This document shows positions 10,746-22,000 of a stretch of DNA of 64,000 bases, piece by piece; the stretch's first letter is position 1; each line of letters begins with the position of its first letter. Below the pieces are notes generated by a model, which saw only the letters and a program-made list of their open reading frames with translations, did no database searches and was not told the DNA's origin. The position numbers were made by a program, and so were the translations under genes. The stretch comes from Selaginella moellendorffii (Eukaryota > Streptophyta > Lycopodiopsida > Selaginellales > Selaginellaceae): the NCBI RefSeq assembly GCF_000143415.4, contig NW_003314264.1, positions 3,715,229 through 3,779,228 on the forward strand, in the 5' to 3' direction.

Positions 10746-11222
10746 ATGACAGGCTTCTTCATCTGCTTCATCAGGTGGTGCATGGCTATGGCGGTCGTCT
10801 TTGCTCTCGCGGCAGATCTTTGCGATCTCAAGGCCAGCGCGAGGAAGACAATGCACGATCGCCACCACCAGCGCCACCATTCATCCACAGAAACGACGAC
10901 CCTTCACGTCCCTGGTGGTGATCAAGCCCCCTCTTCCTCCTCCTCTATCTTCTCTCGTTCACAACACCACCACCACCACCACCACCATCGCCACCATCAA
11001 CAATCTCCGCGAGTGGACCAACAAGACAAGCTTGGCACTAGCGATGATTCAAGAGCGTTTGGCTACGCCGCTCACAGCCCTCCATCGCAAGGGACGCTGC
11101 TGAGCGATCCATTGCCTTCTCCTCGAGCTCCACCATTCTATCCGGGATCATCCACCTCGGACGCTTCCTTCTACACCTCCGAGCACCTCGTTCCCAGCGG
11201 CCCGGATCCTCTCCACAACTAA
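10746..11222 (+). CDS. CLE: CLE signalling-peptide precursor with CLV3-like motif and His-rich spacer
   Basis: A 158-residue precursor whose last twelve residues before the stop are HLVPSGPDPLHN (codons 11184-11219), matching the A-type CLE consensus RxVPSGPDPLHN. The N-terminus has a hydrophobic segment (FFICFIRWCMAMAVVFALAA) usable as signal peptide or anchor. The spacer is long for the family and His/Ser/Pro-rich, including a run of eight His near residue 75. The peptide should be secreted, proteolytically released and perceived by CLV1/BAM-type LRR receptor kinases. The ATG at 10746 is chosen because it places the hydrophobic segment at the N-terminus; an in-frame ATG exists at 10686 and would add 20 residues. 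It shares orientation with the other CLE gene 5.9 kb upstream. Confidence 0.85.
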   Translation: MTGFFICFIRWCMAMAVVFALAADLCDLKASARKTMHDRHHQRHHSSTETTTLHVPGGDQAPSSSSSIFSRSQHHHHHHHHRHHQQSPRVDQQDKLGTSDDSRAFGYAAHSPPSQGTLLSDPLPSPRAPPFYPGSSTSDASFYTSEHLVPSGPDPLHN

Positions 11223-12280
11223 AAATCCTCCAGGAAATCTTGAAGCTCTTCTGCTGCTCGATCGATACAGAAGCTAGGTACGAGCGAGCGAGGATCACAA
11301 ACAACTTCGTTCCAGCCAGGGCCAAAAGATACGTATATATGATCTTAGAACTTCGAGGGAGTTTTTTCTTTTTTTGTGTCCTTCTTCCAAGGCTCTTCTA
11401 ACAACGAGCAAGCACACCACCGAGCAGTGACCAGCACCAGCACCACTACTCACACAGAGATCGAAAAGCCCTCCTCGGCCTTTTTGTGGCTTTTTGGATT
11501 TTGATTGACTGGACTGATTGATTGGTTTGATTCAATCATCATCATCGCCAACAACAAAGGAAGAGCTTTAGTTCTTCATCAAAGTATTGGGGCTTTTCAC
11601 AGAAAAATTCTCGAGTCCAGCAACAGGTTGATTGATCGTAGAAGTTTGTATCTGCCCAATACTTCGATGAAGAGGATAAAAATCTCTGCCTCATGGCTTA
11701 CAAGCACAAGTTCTGCTGTGTGGTTCCTCCAGCCAGGTCTTTCTTGGAGGAACCAAAAAAAATTTTGTTCTTGGGGAACTTCGATCATAACTTATGAATC
11801 AAACGAAACCATTCCAAGGTGTAAGTGCTGTGTGTCTCCACGACTTGTGTTTCTCCCTCCCTGTATCAATCAATGCTCTCACGGAGTCAAGGCAGACCAA
11901 AAACGAGAGAAGAAGTTCTCGCATAATTGTCAGCTCGATCGTGCATCCACCACGAAGAACTGTTGACTTTCGCAAGACAAGAACAGGAAAAGAAAAGAGC
12001 TCTTTGTTTTTTTTTCTATGTGTGTGTGTGTATGTGTGTGTCCTTCATTGGAACAAGCTTCTTCTCACTGTTGTAGATATCCCTCCATCCTCGCAAAGTC
12101 AACTTACATTTGGTGGCGCTGTCGCGAGAAAAAATGGCTTGCTGATGATGGAAGAACCAAAGAAAAATGTATAGAAGAGAGTAGGCCTAGCTATAGCCCT
12201 TGTGCTTTCTTTTGATATCTTTATTTCTTTTCTCTTCTCTACTCTTTCCAAAACCCTAATCAGGGCGCCAGTCTCCCCAG
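11223..12280. other. Intergenic: CLE 3' region and PPR promoter
   Basis: About 1 kb with no supported gene. It has T-rich runs, a (TG)n tract near 12019-12042 and an AAACCCTAA telo-box-like element near 12250, common in plant leaders, just before the PPR reading frame. Confidence 0.5.
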
Positions 12281-12416
12281 ATGAGATCACTGCGGCATCA
12301 CGGCGGCACCTCCGATTCCAGGCAGCCGAGCCACGGCGATCGATCCATGGAGTGGAACCCCGCATTCTTCCATAGCGCGCGCCGGGGTCGAGCAGAAATC
12401 CGGGAAATCCAAGAAG

Positions 12417-14078
12417 GTGAGGGTTAATCTAGCGCCTCTCCTCGCCGCGATCAAGGCATGCAGCGAGGCAAGGGATGTGGAGAAAGGGAGAAGGATTCAC
12501 AGGGAGATTGGGGAGGAGATCAGGGATAATGTCTACGTGACGAGCAGCTTGGTCAGCATGTACTCGCGGTGTGGAAGCTTGGTAGAGGCGCGCAGAGTTT
12601 TCGATGGGATGGGTTATAGCCGCAATGTGGTGGCCTGGACAGCACTGGTCATGGGGCATGTAGAAAGCGGCCATGCCAGAGTGGCTCTCGAGCTTTTCGA
12701 TCGTATGCAACTGGAAGGCTGCTCGCCAAACGCACGGACCTTCGTCGCCGCGATCAAGGCTTGCGCAAGGCTGGCAGAAGAAGAAGAAGTTGGCGATGGA
12801 AAGGCGAGATCTTTACGCAAAGGAGCTGCCATTCACTCGCTTTTATCAGCGTGTGGCCTCGACTCGGATGTTTTCCTCGCAAGTTGCCTGGTGGAGATGT
12901 ACGCGAAGTGTGGGAGGATGACGAGCGCAAGACTGGTTTTCGACGCCGCGCCATGCCGCGACGTTGTTCTCTGGACTTGTCTCATGCTGGGTTACGCTGA
13001 CAATGCGGAGGAGGATCTAGCTCTGGATTGCCTTGGACGGATGGAAGCACAGGGCTGTCCACCAAATGCGTGGACGTTTGCTGTGGCATTGAAGGCCTGC
13101 ATTGGGCTGGCGGGGAGAGAGCAAGGCACGCAAGTTGATGGGAAGATCTTTAAGGTGGGGTCTCTCCGGAAAGGAATGGACGTTCACTCCCGGGCCGCTG
13201 CCAGTGGATGTGACGAGGAAAAGTTCGTGGCAAGCAGCTTGGTGGCCATGTACGCAAAGTGTGGCAGCATGGTCGACGCCGGAAAGGTGTTTGACAGGAT
13301 GAGGCAGCGTGACGTTGTCTCTTGGAACTCTCTCATAGGTGGATACGCGGAGAACGGGCAGGGGAAGCTGGCTTTGGAAGCTCTCGAGAGAATGGAGCTC
13401 GAGTGCTGCTCGCCGGACACCGGAACGTACGTCGCTGCGTTGAAGGCCAGCGGGAGTGTTGTTGCCGTGGAAGCTGGGAGGCGGATCCACGCTCAAGTTT
13501 GTAGGAGAGGTCTTGAGCGAGACCGAGCACTGGCGACTTCTCTGGTGGATTTTTACGGGAAGTGTGGGAGCATGCTCGAGGCTCACCAGGCGTTCGATTC
13601 ACTCGCACCCAGGGATGCTGTAGCACTCACTGCTTTGCTCGCTGGATACAGTCGGGAAGGGGATGTGAGGAGCGTGCTGGAACTTTTCAGCGGGATGGCC
13701 GCCGAAGGTCTCCGAGCCGATGGGATCACTCTCGTCTGCGTCCTGGCTCTGTGCAGCCATGCCGGCCTTGCGGATAAGGGGAAGGAGTTTTTCGAGGCCA
13801 TGAGCTCCAAGTATGGCGTCACTCCGATGCTCGAGCACTATCACTGTATGGTGGACATTCTCGGCCGCTCCAGTCAACTGGATGCCGCGATTTCCTTGGT
13901 GAAGTCGACGCCAGCGGACTCGAGCTCGTTGGCTTGGCTGACGGTCTTAGGAGCATGCACGAAGTGGAGAGACGAGTCCGGGGGAAGGGTCGCGTTTGGC
14001 TCGTTGAAGAACTTGGGTGAAATGGACGCGGCAGCTTGCGTGTTGATGGAAAGCATTTACAAGGCCTCGAGAAGATGA
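12417..14078 (+). CDS. PLS-type pentatricopeptide repeat protein, start unresolved
   Basis: A single intronless frame packed with PPR motifs of P, L and S type: VYVTSSLVSMYSRCGSLVEA, VVAWTALVMGHVESG-ARVALELFDRM, and similar blocks repeated about every 100 residues. The end is E-like (LAWLTVLGACTKWRDESGG) with no DYW deaminase. Such proteins bind organellar RNA base by base and usually support C-to-U editing or splicing in plastids or mitochondria. The start is a problem: the frame is open from 12285 but has no ATG until 12558, inside the first repeat. An ATG at 12281 in another frame runs to a stop near 12425. A 1-nt indel, an unseen upstream exon or a damaged gene would explain this. Two spacers around residues 118-135 and 231-245 add short non-PPR inserts. 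The stop codon lies 10 bp from that of the convergent NAD synthetase gene. Confidence 0.8.
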   Translation: MRVNLAPLLAAIKACSEARDVEKGRRIHREIGEEIRDNVYVTSSLVSMYSRCGSLVEARRVFDGMGYSRNVVAWTALVMGHVESGHARVALELFDRMQLEGCSPNARTFVAAIKACARLAEEEEVGDGKARSLRKGAAIHSLLSACGLDSDVFLASCLVEMYAKCGRMTSARLVFDAAPCRDVVLWTCLMLGYADNAEEDLALDCLGRMEAQGCPPNAWTFAVALKACIGLAGREQGTQVDGKIFKVGSLRKGMDVHSRAAASGCDEEKFVASSLVAMYAKCGSMVDAGKVFDRMRQRDVVSWNSLIGGYAENGQGKLALEALERMELECCSPDTGTYVAALKASGSVVAVEAGRRIHAQVCRRGLERDRALATSLVDFYGKCGSMLEAHQAFDSLAPRDAVALTALLAGYSREGDVRSVLELFSGMAAEGLRADGITLVCVLALCSHAGLADKGKEFFEAMSSKYGVTPMLEHYHCMVDILGRSSQLDAAISLVKSTPADSSSLAWLTVLGACTKWRDESGGRVAFGSLKNLGEMDAAACVLMESIYKASRR

Positions 14079-14088
14079 AACGAGCGTA

Positions 14089-16829
14089 TCAAAGCGGAGT
14101 TTCGTTCTTCATTTTCGCTACCAGCTCGTCGATTTTCATGAACTGCCGCGACCAGCTCGAGTCGTACAAAAACTGGCGCTGATCGAAACGATTGTCGTCG
14201 GGAGAGTAGCTCTGCGATCCATCCAGCGATGTTAGAACTCAAGAAAGATCAAAGCAAGATTACCTCCGCGTGGTAACTTGGCGTTAGAGTCGTCATCTTG
14301 TGCCTGTTGATGGAATAGTAGCGGAAAAAATCCTTCACCTTGTTCGCAACTTGCTTATGGTGGAGTCCATTCCACTCTTGGCACAATCTCTGTACAAAGC
14401 GAGTGATATGAGCAAGAAAGAAAAGTTAAAAACTCTACCTGGAACATTGCGACGGGCCCAAGCCTGTCGACTTTTCGCAGACGAGAAAAACTGTTAAGTT
14501 CATCGTAAGTCATCCCCATGTCCTCTTCGTCCGTCTAGCGATTCGAGACACAGCGTTAGAGAGAAAAGCTTATGAAAGTTTCTAGGCCAAGTACCTGTTT
14601 GTATCCATCGCTGCTCGGCTCCAGCTCCGCCGTTGGTGGAGCAGCTTCCACTTGAGCAAGAACAGGGAAGCCAAGTTTTTGTGCTCCCCAGCGAAGGAAT
14701 GCTCGCAAGTCTCTTTTGCTAATACCACCTATGGGATTTATATCCGCGGAGCTGCAGTCATACTAAACGAGAAATACCATAAGAGGAGAAAAGAAAGCAT
14801 TGCAGCTCTACCTTGGTCATGTATCCTCGGATGCTTTCATCGGCATTAGAACTGCCGAGCACGAGAAGGAATCCTTTCTTTCTTCCGACCCATGGAAGCA
14901 ACGAGGCTAGCATGTATGATATCACCATCCGGACTCTGGCTTGCAGATTTTGTAGTGCTAGATTCTCGACTGGAGTACCAGAGTCCACCTGAAGGCACGG
15001 AAGACAAGTGGTGTTGGCGACAGAAGAAAAGAACACGAAAAGAAAGGTTTTGAGACCTTGTACCGCGGAATTCTTCCCGTCAAGCCACAAAAGAGAGAGA
15101 TGAGCGCGTTCACGACCATATCGATCTTCAAGTTCCAGTGGTTGGAGCCGATCTCTCTAGCTAGCTGCTGTGCCCTGCTTTGCGTTTCTGTAGAGCTACA
15201 AAAGGAATAGAATCGTCAAAGCTACATGTCGCAAAACGGCTTACCTGTTTTGTGAAGCCATGTACACTGTGTAGAAGATCCTGCTAGCGAACTCTTGAGA
15301 ATCGGCTGGTTCTTCATCGGGTTTATAGTTTCCTATCCTCCTCGCATCAGTCAAGACTCGTTTATCGTTTTCGTGAATAGCTGCAAAGACAAACGTTGCT
15401 TAGAATGTGGATGAGAATGGAGATTAACCTTTGATAACAAGCTGACACATGGAGCCAACTATTGCAGCCACTGCCGAGCTATCAGCACCACCAGAGAGTG
15501 GGAGCAAGTAACCTGAAGCTCCACTGCGACGCAAGTAATCCCAAAGCCAGCACGCTGGCCCCAGCGCTATTTCCTGTTCTGGTAGAAATCGAGTTGCCTG
15601 TTTTCTAAAACTCACGAGACTGGAACATATCATTGATGGTCAAACCTTACCTTCAATGGCCGACTAATTCGCAAAGATCGACTAGAGCTTAACTCGCAGA
15701 GAGATGCAGCTACGTTGACACAAGCCATAGAACGCCGCTCACTCGCCTGCTCGCGGAAGCTGCTTTTAGAGGCCCTGAAGTTGACGACCTGCAAGCAAGA
15801 AGCGATCATGCAAAGAAGCAAAAAAGAATAACACTCACCTCGTCTAGATCAAGGCACACTGTGCACACATCAACATCACGCAGCGAGAACTGGCGTCCTT
15901 GGAGGATCACTTCTCCGTTCATCACAACGCTGGCACATCCATCTGCAAAAAATAAATCCAGTGACGATGCTTGCGAGCGTCCACTTACCATAGTAAAGCC
16001 GCCCGCCATCGCAGCCTTGCTGGTTTGCGTACAAGTAGACACCACCACATCTCTCGGTTACGTTTTTCATGAGCCGGAGCCTTGTACGCTGCTTTCGAAG
16101 CTGGTGGTGGCTGCCACTTCCATTGGAAATAATTTGCACGCCATGGAGTGCCAGGCCGCTGCTGGCTTGCTTGGGAGTGAAGAGCTCCTCGCAGCATTCG
16201 GACGCAAGATCCCTGGAGAGAGAGAGAAGCAAGCTTAGAATCCACTGCAAAAAAATTTTTTTTTTCACGTACGTGTCCTGGAACGAGAGGTATGCGTCTC
16301 CAAATGGTGCTGTTCTTTGCGACTTAATGGCTTGCACACACTCGGGGAGATTCAAAGATGTCACCACCTTGTGCCGCTTCCACGACGAGAACCATCGCAG
16401 CTCACGATAGTTTCCATCGTTGGCCATGAACTTCTTTGGACGAACGAGAAGAATCTCCCCATTGAGGCAAAACACCCGGCAATTGTAAAGCACCCCTTCG
16501 TGTAGCACGGGAAGGCCGATATCACACACGATCCCATCCGTGAGGCCGGAGGAAAGGATCTCCGCCAGGCACTCCCACCTGCGCAAAGCGAGAATCGATC
16601 GATCCCCAGCCCTAGAAATCGATCGAAGCACTTACGCGGTAATGCAGGTCTCTCGCTCCAGGAAGTGATCCTCGCAACCATATCCAGTGAGCTCCAGCTC
16701 GGGGCCGACGCGGAAGGCGGCGCCGCTCTCCCTAGCGATGGCGATGGACTGCTTGGTGTTGCTCAGGTTGTGATCGAAGCTCATCGCCCATTGATTCAAG
16801 CTAGACACTGCAAGATTGACGAGCCTCAT
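14089..16829 (-). CDS. NADS: Glutamine-dependent NAD(+) synthetase
   Basis: A multi-exon minus-strand gene. The N-terminal nitrilase-like glutaminase domain shows [21 protein letters not shown], the Glu-containing [17 protein letters not shown], the Lys region [18 protein letters not shown] and the nucleophile region CCEELFTP. It supplies ammonia to the C-terminal synthetase domain, which has the ATP pyrophosphatase loop [13 protein letters not shown], then [35 protein letters not shown] and a C-terminus close to yeast Qns1 ([29 protein letters not shown]). It converts nicotinic acid adenine dinucleotide, glutamine and ATP to NAD in the cytosol, the last step of de novo and Preiss-Handler synthesis. 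All key motifs are present and length appears normal. The start at 16829 matches the family N-terminus. Confidence 0.92.
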
Positions 16830-16998
16830 TGCTCAAGAGCCCTAAAATTTAAACCCTAAAACCTTCCATCCCGCCAAGTAAGCTATAAAGTTGGACAGAG
16901 GCATTTTTTCTTATGGTTTCTTCCACAACTGGAGTTTCACTCACTGGTGAGGTGAGGCGATTTGATCTGTGGAAGATTATATACTCTCGATTGCAAGA

Positions 16999-18468
16999 TC
17001 AGAACTTGGAGATTTCGCCGGGTTTTCCATCAGCTCCAAACGTCCAGTACTCGAACGCGCCATCTACAAAGTTGTAGTAGCCTCCGTGGAGAGCGACTGT
17101 GCCGCTGGTTACTGCCTCTTTGACGAACGGGAAGCCGAGAAGGTTGGATAGGGAGACGTTCACGGACTCCTGCAAGGCGCGAGATTGAGGGATTGGTAAG
17201 AGGGAAAGAGATATCTTGAGCACACCTTCTCGCATTTCGTGCATTGGTGGTCGATCTGCCCCTCCGGCTCGGACTTGAGCGTTGATGCACGGGCAGGGCG
17301 ACCGATCTCGATCCAGTCTTCGATGAAAGCACTGAGGAAACCGAGAACTTTGTGAGATCATGAGAAAGATGGCTGGAAAGTTACCTCCACTTGGCTGCGT
17401 TTTCTTTCTGAGTCATGAGGGCTTTGATGCCTCCACATCTGCTGTGTCCAATTACCAGTATGTTCTCGACCTGATACACAGAGAAAAGCAAAGTTTCTAC
17501 AGACAAGAAGAAGAAGAAAAGCTTATGACACACAAAGATCCCAGAGAAATGAAAGGTCAAGAAGAAGAAAAAGAGCTTGAAACACAGAAATCCCAGAGAA
17601 ACCAAAAGTTTCAACACTCCAGAAGCAGAAGAAGAGGGGAACGCAAGAGCTCCGAAAAAACAAAACTTGAGGAATAGAATCGACACTAAAAGCTTGAATC
17701 TTTCCAGAGAACAAAAAACTCTAGCGACATAAAAAATTGAGAGGAGTGAGAGATTTACCTTGAGAGCCGTGACAGCGTACTCCAGAGCGGCACTTGTTCC
17801 AGGATAACCAGCCTGTTCACGAGACGATCATGCTCGAGAAAGGTCTCTTATGTTTTTGAGCTTGAAAAGTCATTGGATTTTGTAGTACCTGTTCTGGAGG
17901 AGGCACCATGTTAGCAACGTTGCGAACAACGAAAGCCTCTCCCGGCTGGAACCCCAGAACGGTGGTGGGACAAACTCTCGAGTCAGAGCAAGCAATCACC
18001 ATGAACTGTTCCAGAATCACGAGAAAGTTATAGCGAAGGAATTCGTTTCGAGGATTCGGTGACCTTGGGAGATTGTCCGTTGGCCAGCTCGTTGAAAAGC
18101 TCTGGATTCTGCCTGAAAACACCACAAAAACTCGCACCTTGAAGAGCAAAAGCAAAGAAAAAAGAGAATTTTTACGTGTATGTCTCCGCTTTAAACTTCT
18201 GGAAGCCTGTCTTGATCCTCTCTGCGGCTGCCACTTTCGTCTCTACAGCCTTGCGACGACGCAATCCAAAGATTTCAGCTCGAGAGGAAAGAATTCAAAG
18301 AGACCCACTTACAAAATGTGGCCGCTGCGAGCAGCAAATCTTCCTCCTAGCGGCGGCGGCATTGCAGGACTGTGGCAGCGATCTCGCCCCAAGAGCCTCG
18401 GAGGAGATTTGGTTCCTGGCCAGGAAATCGGAGGCGGACAGAGCTTGGCAGCAGCGCAACGAAGACAT
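16999..18468 (-). CDS. Beta-carbonic anhydrase, probably plastid-targeted
   Basis: The first exon (18313-18468) encodes 52 residues rich in Ser, Ala and Arg with few acidic residues, as in a transit peptide. Following exons give [30 protein letters not shown], then [22 protein letters not shown] with the zinc-ligand Cys and Asp/Arg pair, [24 protein letters not shown], then [19 protein letters not shown] with the His and second Cys ligands, and a C-terminal [31 protein letters not shown]. The enzyme interconverts CO2 and bicarbonate. It is a plant-type beta-CA with all metal ligands intact. The stop codon lies 170 bp from the start of the NAD synthetase gene on the same strand. Confidence 0.92.
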
Positions 18469-19055
18469 GGCGGCGACGCGGTGATCTCCTCAAAGCCACC
18501 CGACTTTGATCCAGACTTATACTGCAGGCCAAGGCATCTGGGGAGTATATCCCAGCGAGCGGAGCACGAATTTTTCGAGCACAAAAAAACGAGCACCAAA
18601 GAAAAAGAAAGTGGTGAAAGGTCGTCGACTTATCAACTGGATGTTTCACCTGATCCACCATAGCCAAGCCGCTGTTATCCATTGCGTAAATCGTGATTTG
18701 CTTATCGCAAACACGGTGGGATTTTCGCTTGATGCGTGAGAAAGATTGGGACAAAACCATGAAGATCGGGAAGAAAGAATTTTTTCCTAGGAGAATGATC
18801 GTGGATGCTCATACAAAATCCATTCTTTTGGTCATATTTTCTTGGAGAATGACTGTGGAAGAGCTCAAAGTTCTCATTGGGTCATACAAAACCAAGTTTT
18901 TGGCTGATGAAGAACAAGGATTTTCTGGGTGATGGATCGAGCAGAGATTCGTGGTGAAGATTTCCTTAAGACCACCACCGCATTTCTAAAGCTAAAGTTT
19001 CTCCCGGGATTTTAATCGAGGAAAGTGTGGAAGAGAAAGACTATAGGCAGGGACA
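18469..19055. other. Divergent promoter region between carbonic anhydrase and valyl-tRNA synthetase
   Basis: 587 bp between two genes transcribed away from each other. Only short unrelated frames occur. No clear TATA box is seen. Confidence 0.45.
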
Positions 19056-22000
19056 ATGACAATGCTGCTGGGGGGCGGCCCTAGTGGTAGTATGTTTCTT
19101 GTCAAAAGGAATTTTTGTAAAGTAGTCCCGGGATTTAGGGTTTTGAGCAGCGGCAGGGTTCGGCTAAGCATGGAGGACGGCGCGCCAGAAGATCTGGAGC
19201 GCAAGAAGAAGAAGGAAGAGAAGGTATGCTTCCAGCTCTTCTCCTGGATTTGCTGCGGTGCGTGTTCTAAATCCGCGAGCGCTGGCGCTCGGCAGGCTAG
19301 GGAGAAGGAGCTCAAGAAGCTAAAAGCCGCGCAGAAGGCCGAGGCCAAGAAACTCGAAGCAAATGCCGCCAAGGTAGATTTTTCATGTCGATGTTTTAGA
19401 TTTTGGTTCTCGTTTCTTTGAGCAGCAGGTGGAATCTAAGAAGGAGAAGAAAGGCAAGGAGTCTAACGACGATTTGCCCGATTCCAAAAATCCTTACACT
19501 TCTTCCGGCGAGAAGAAACGCCTGGCGCCTGTGATGGCGCAGGGTTATAATCCGGCACTCGTGGAGGCATCGTAAGTTAAACTTCTTCGTGCATTCTTGT
19601 CTCTCGAATTTGTTCTAAGTTTATTTTTCTAAGGTGGTATGAGTACTGGGAGAAGCAAGGTTTCTTTGTTGCCGATGCCAGCAGTCAAAAGCCCAAGTTT
19701 GTAATGGTAATACTTCTCTTCTCTATGTTTCATTCCCGAGTTTCTAAACTACGTTGTGTCTCAGGTAATACCACCACCAAACGTCACGGGTGTTTTGCAT
19801 ATTGGACACGCTCTGATGTGCGCTGTGGAGGTAATTTTCCTTTTGTTTCTCATTCTATATTGACTTCACTGTCCTCAGGACACTCTCACGCGATGGCGAA
19901 GAATGAAAGGATATGAGACTCTTTGGGTACCAGGAGTAGACCATGCTGGGATATCCACACAGGTACAATGCAAGTCCCATTGTTTTTATCTTGTTCCTGA
20001 GGATCTTGCACAGGTGGTTGTAGAGAAGAAAATCATGCGGGAAAAGGGTTTGACGAGGCATGACGTAGGCAGGGAGGATTTTGTGAAAGAGGTATTTCTT
20101 TCACCGCTTTCCTGGACTATGCTAAATATTACTTGCAGGTGTGGTCGTGGAAAGAACAACATGGAACTAGCATTTTCTCCCAGTTGCGAAAAATGGGAGC
20201 TTCTGTCGATTGGTCCCGAGAGGTAAGATAATTGCGGAAATGTTGCTCTTAATGTAATGTGTGTTCTTTGCTAGTGCTTTACAATGGATGAGCCAAGATG
20301 CAAAGCTGTCGTAGAAGCATTCGTGCGGTTTCACAAGGATGGGCTTCTATACAGGTTTTTACTTTTTTCAAAGTGTGCCGCTATCTAATTTTGCGTTGCC
20401 TCAGAGATAATCGTCTCGTGAATTGGGATTGCGTTTTGAGAACAGCAATTTCAGACATAGAGGTAGTCTTCTTGTACTTGCTAAACTACACACTAAAGCA
20501 ATTTTTCAGGTGGATTATATTGATGTCGAAAAACGCACTCTCCGCAAAGTACCAGGATACAAGTCTACTGTCGAGTTTGGGGCCTTAACATCGTTCGCGT
20601 ATCCTTTGGAAGACGGCAAAGGGGAGATCGTTGTGGCAACGACAAGACCAGAGACTATGCTGGGTGATTCGGCAGTGGCTGTCCATCCAGAGGATCCCAG
20701 ATACTCGCATTTACACGGCAAGTTTGTTGTTCATCCTTTCAACGGGAGAAAGCTTCCAATCATTTGTGATGCGGTGCTGGTGGATATGAACTTTGGAACT
20801 GGAGCTGTGAAGGTAATTCTATGTGCTTCGTTTTCTTACACCCGGCTCTGTTTCTCTTTTGTTTTTATAGATCACCCCTGCACACGATCCGAATGACTTT
20901 CTTGTTGGAAAGAGGCACAACCTTCAGTTTATCAATATTCTCACTGACGATGGAAAGATTAACGGCAACGGAGGTCCAGATTTTCAGGGGATGATGCGTT
21001 TTGACGCTCGTGCTGCTGTGTTGAAGGCCTTGGAGGACAAAGTAAGGCAGAAACTTGCGGTAGAATGCTAATAAATTCTTCTACGTGCAGGGTCTGTACA
21101 GGGGCGTGGCTGATAATTCCATGAGGCTTGGTGTTTGCTCCAGGACCGGCGATGTCGTGGAGCCGATGATCAAGCCTCAATGGTATGTTAGTTGCAAGGA
21201 GATAGCTGCAAAAGCCTGCAACGCGGTGCGAACGAAAGAGCTTGAGATTATCCCGAGTCAATTTGAAGACACCTGGTTTCGGTAAGTTGAGATTTATTCT
21301 CTCACTTTGGCTTATTTGCTCATTTGCAGGTGGCTCGAAAACATTCGAGACTGGTGTGTTTCGCGACAGCTTTGGTGGGGGCATCAGATCCCAGCCTGGT
21401 ATTGTACGTTTGAAGGTGACGAGCTAAAAGAAATGGGGGCATACAATGATCACTGGATTGTGGCTAGAAGCGAGACCGAGGCCAGAGTAGCAGCCGAGGA
21501 GAAATTTTCAGGAAAGAAAATAATCTCTTTCGAGCAGGACCCGGACGTGCTCGACACGTGGTTCTCGTCCGGACTGTTTCCTTTCTCTGTGTTGGGATGG
21601 CCAGAAGCTACGAAAGATCTCCAAGCATTCTATCCGACGACATTGCTCGAAACGGGCCATGATATTCTCTTCTTCTGGGTTGCTCGCATGGTGATGATGG
21701 GAATTCAGCTCACGGGAGAAGTACCTTTCAAACAGGTAATTTTTACGTGATTAAACTGGTTTTCATTCCCTCGTTTTCAGATTTTCTTGCATGCAATGGT
21801 CCGAGATGCTCATGGCCGTAAGATGTCCAAGTCCCTTGGCAACGTGATAGATCCACTGGATGTGATTCACGGTATAACATTGGACGGTCTCAAGGCAAAG
21901 TTGTCGCAAGGAAACCTGGATCCAGCCGAATACAAGACGGCTTTAGCCGGTTTGCAAAGCGACTTTCCTGAGGGAATTCCCGTTTGCGGAGCTGATGCTC

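Noticed and set aside
13017-13586. 189-codon minus-strand frame
   Set aside because: Antisense shadow of the PPR repeats.
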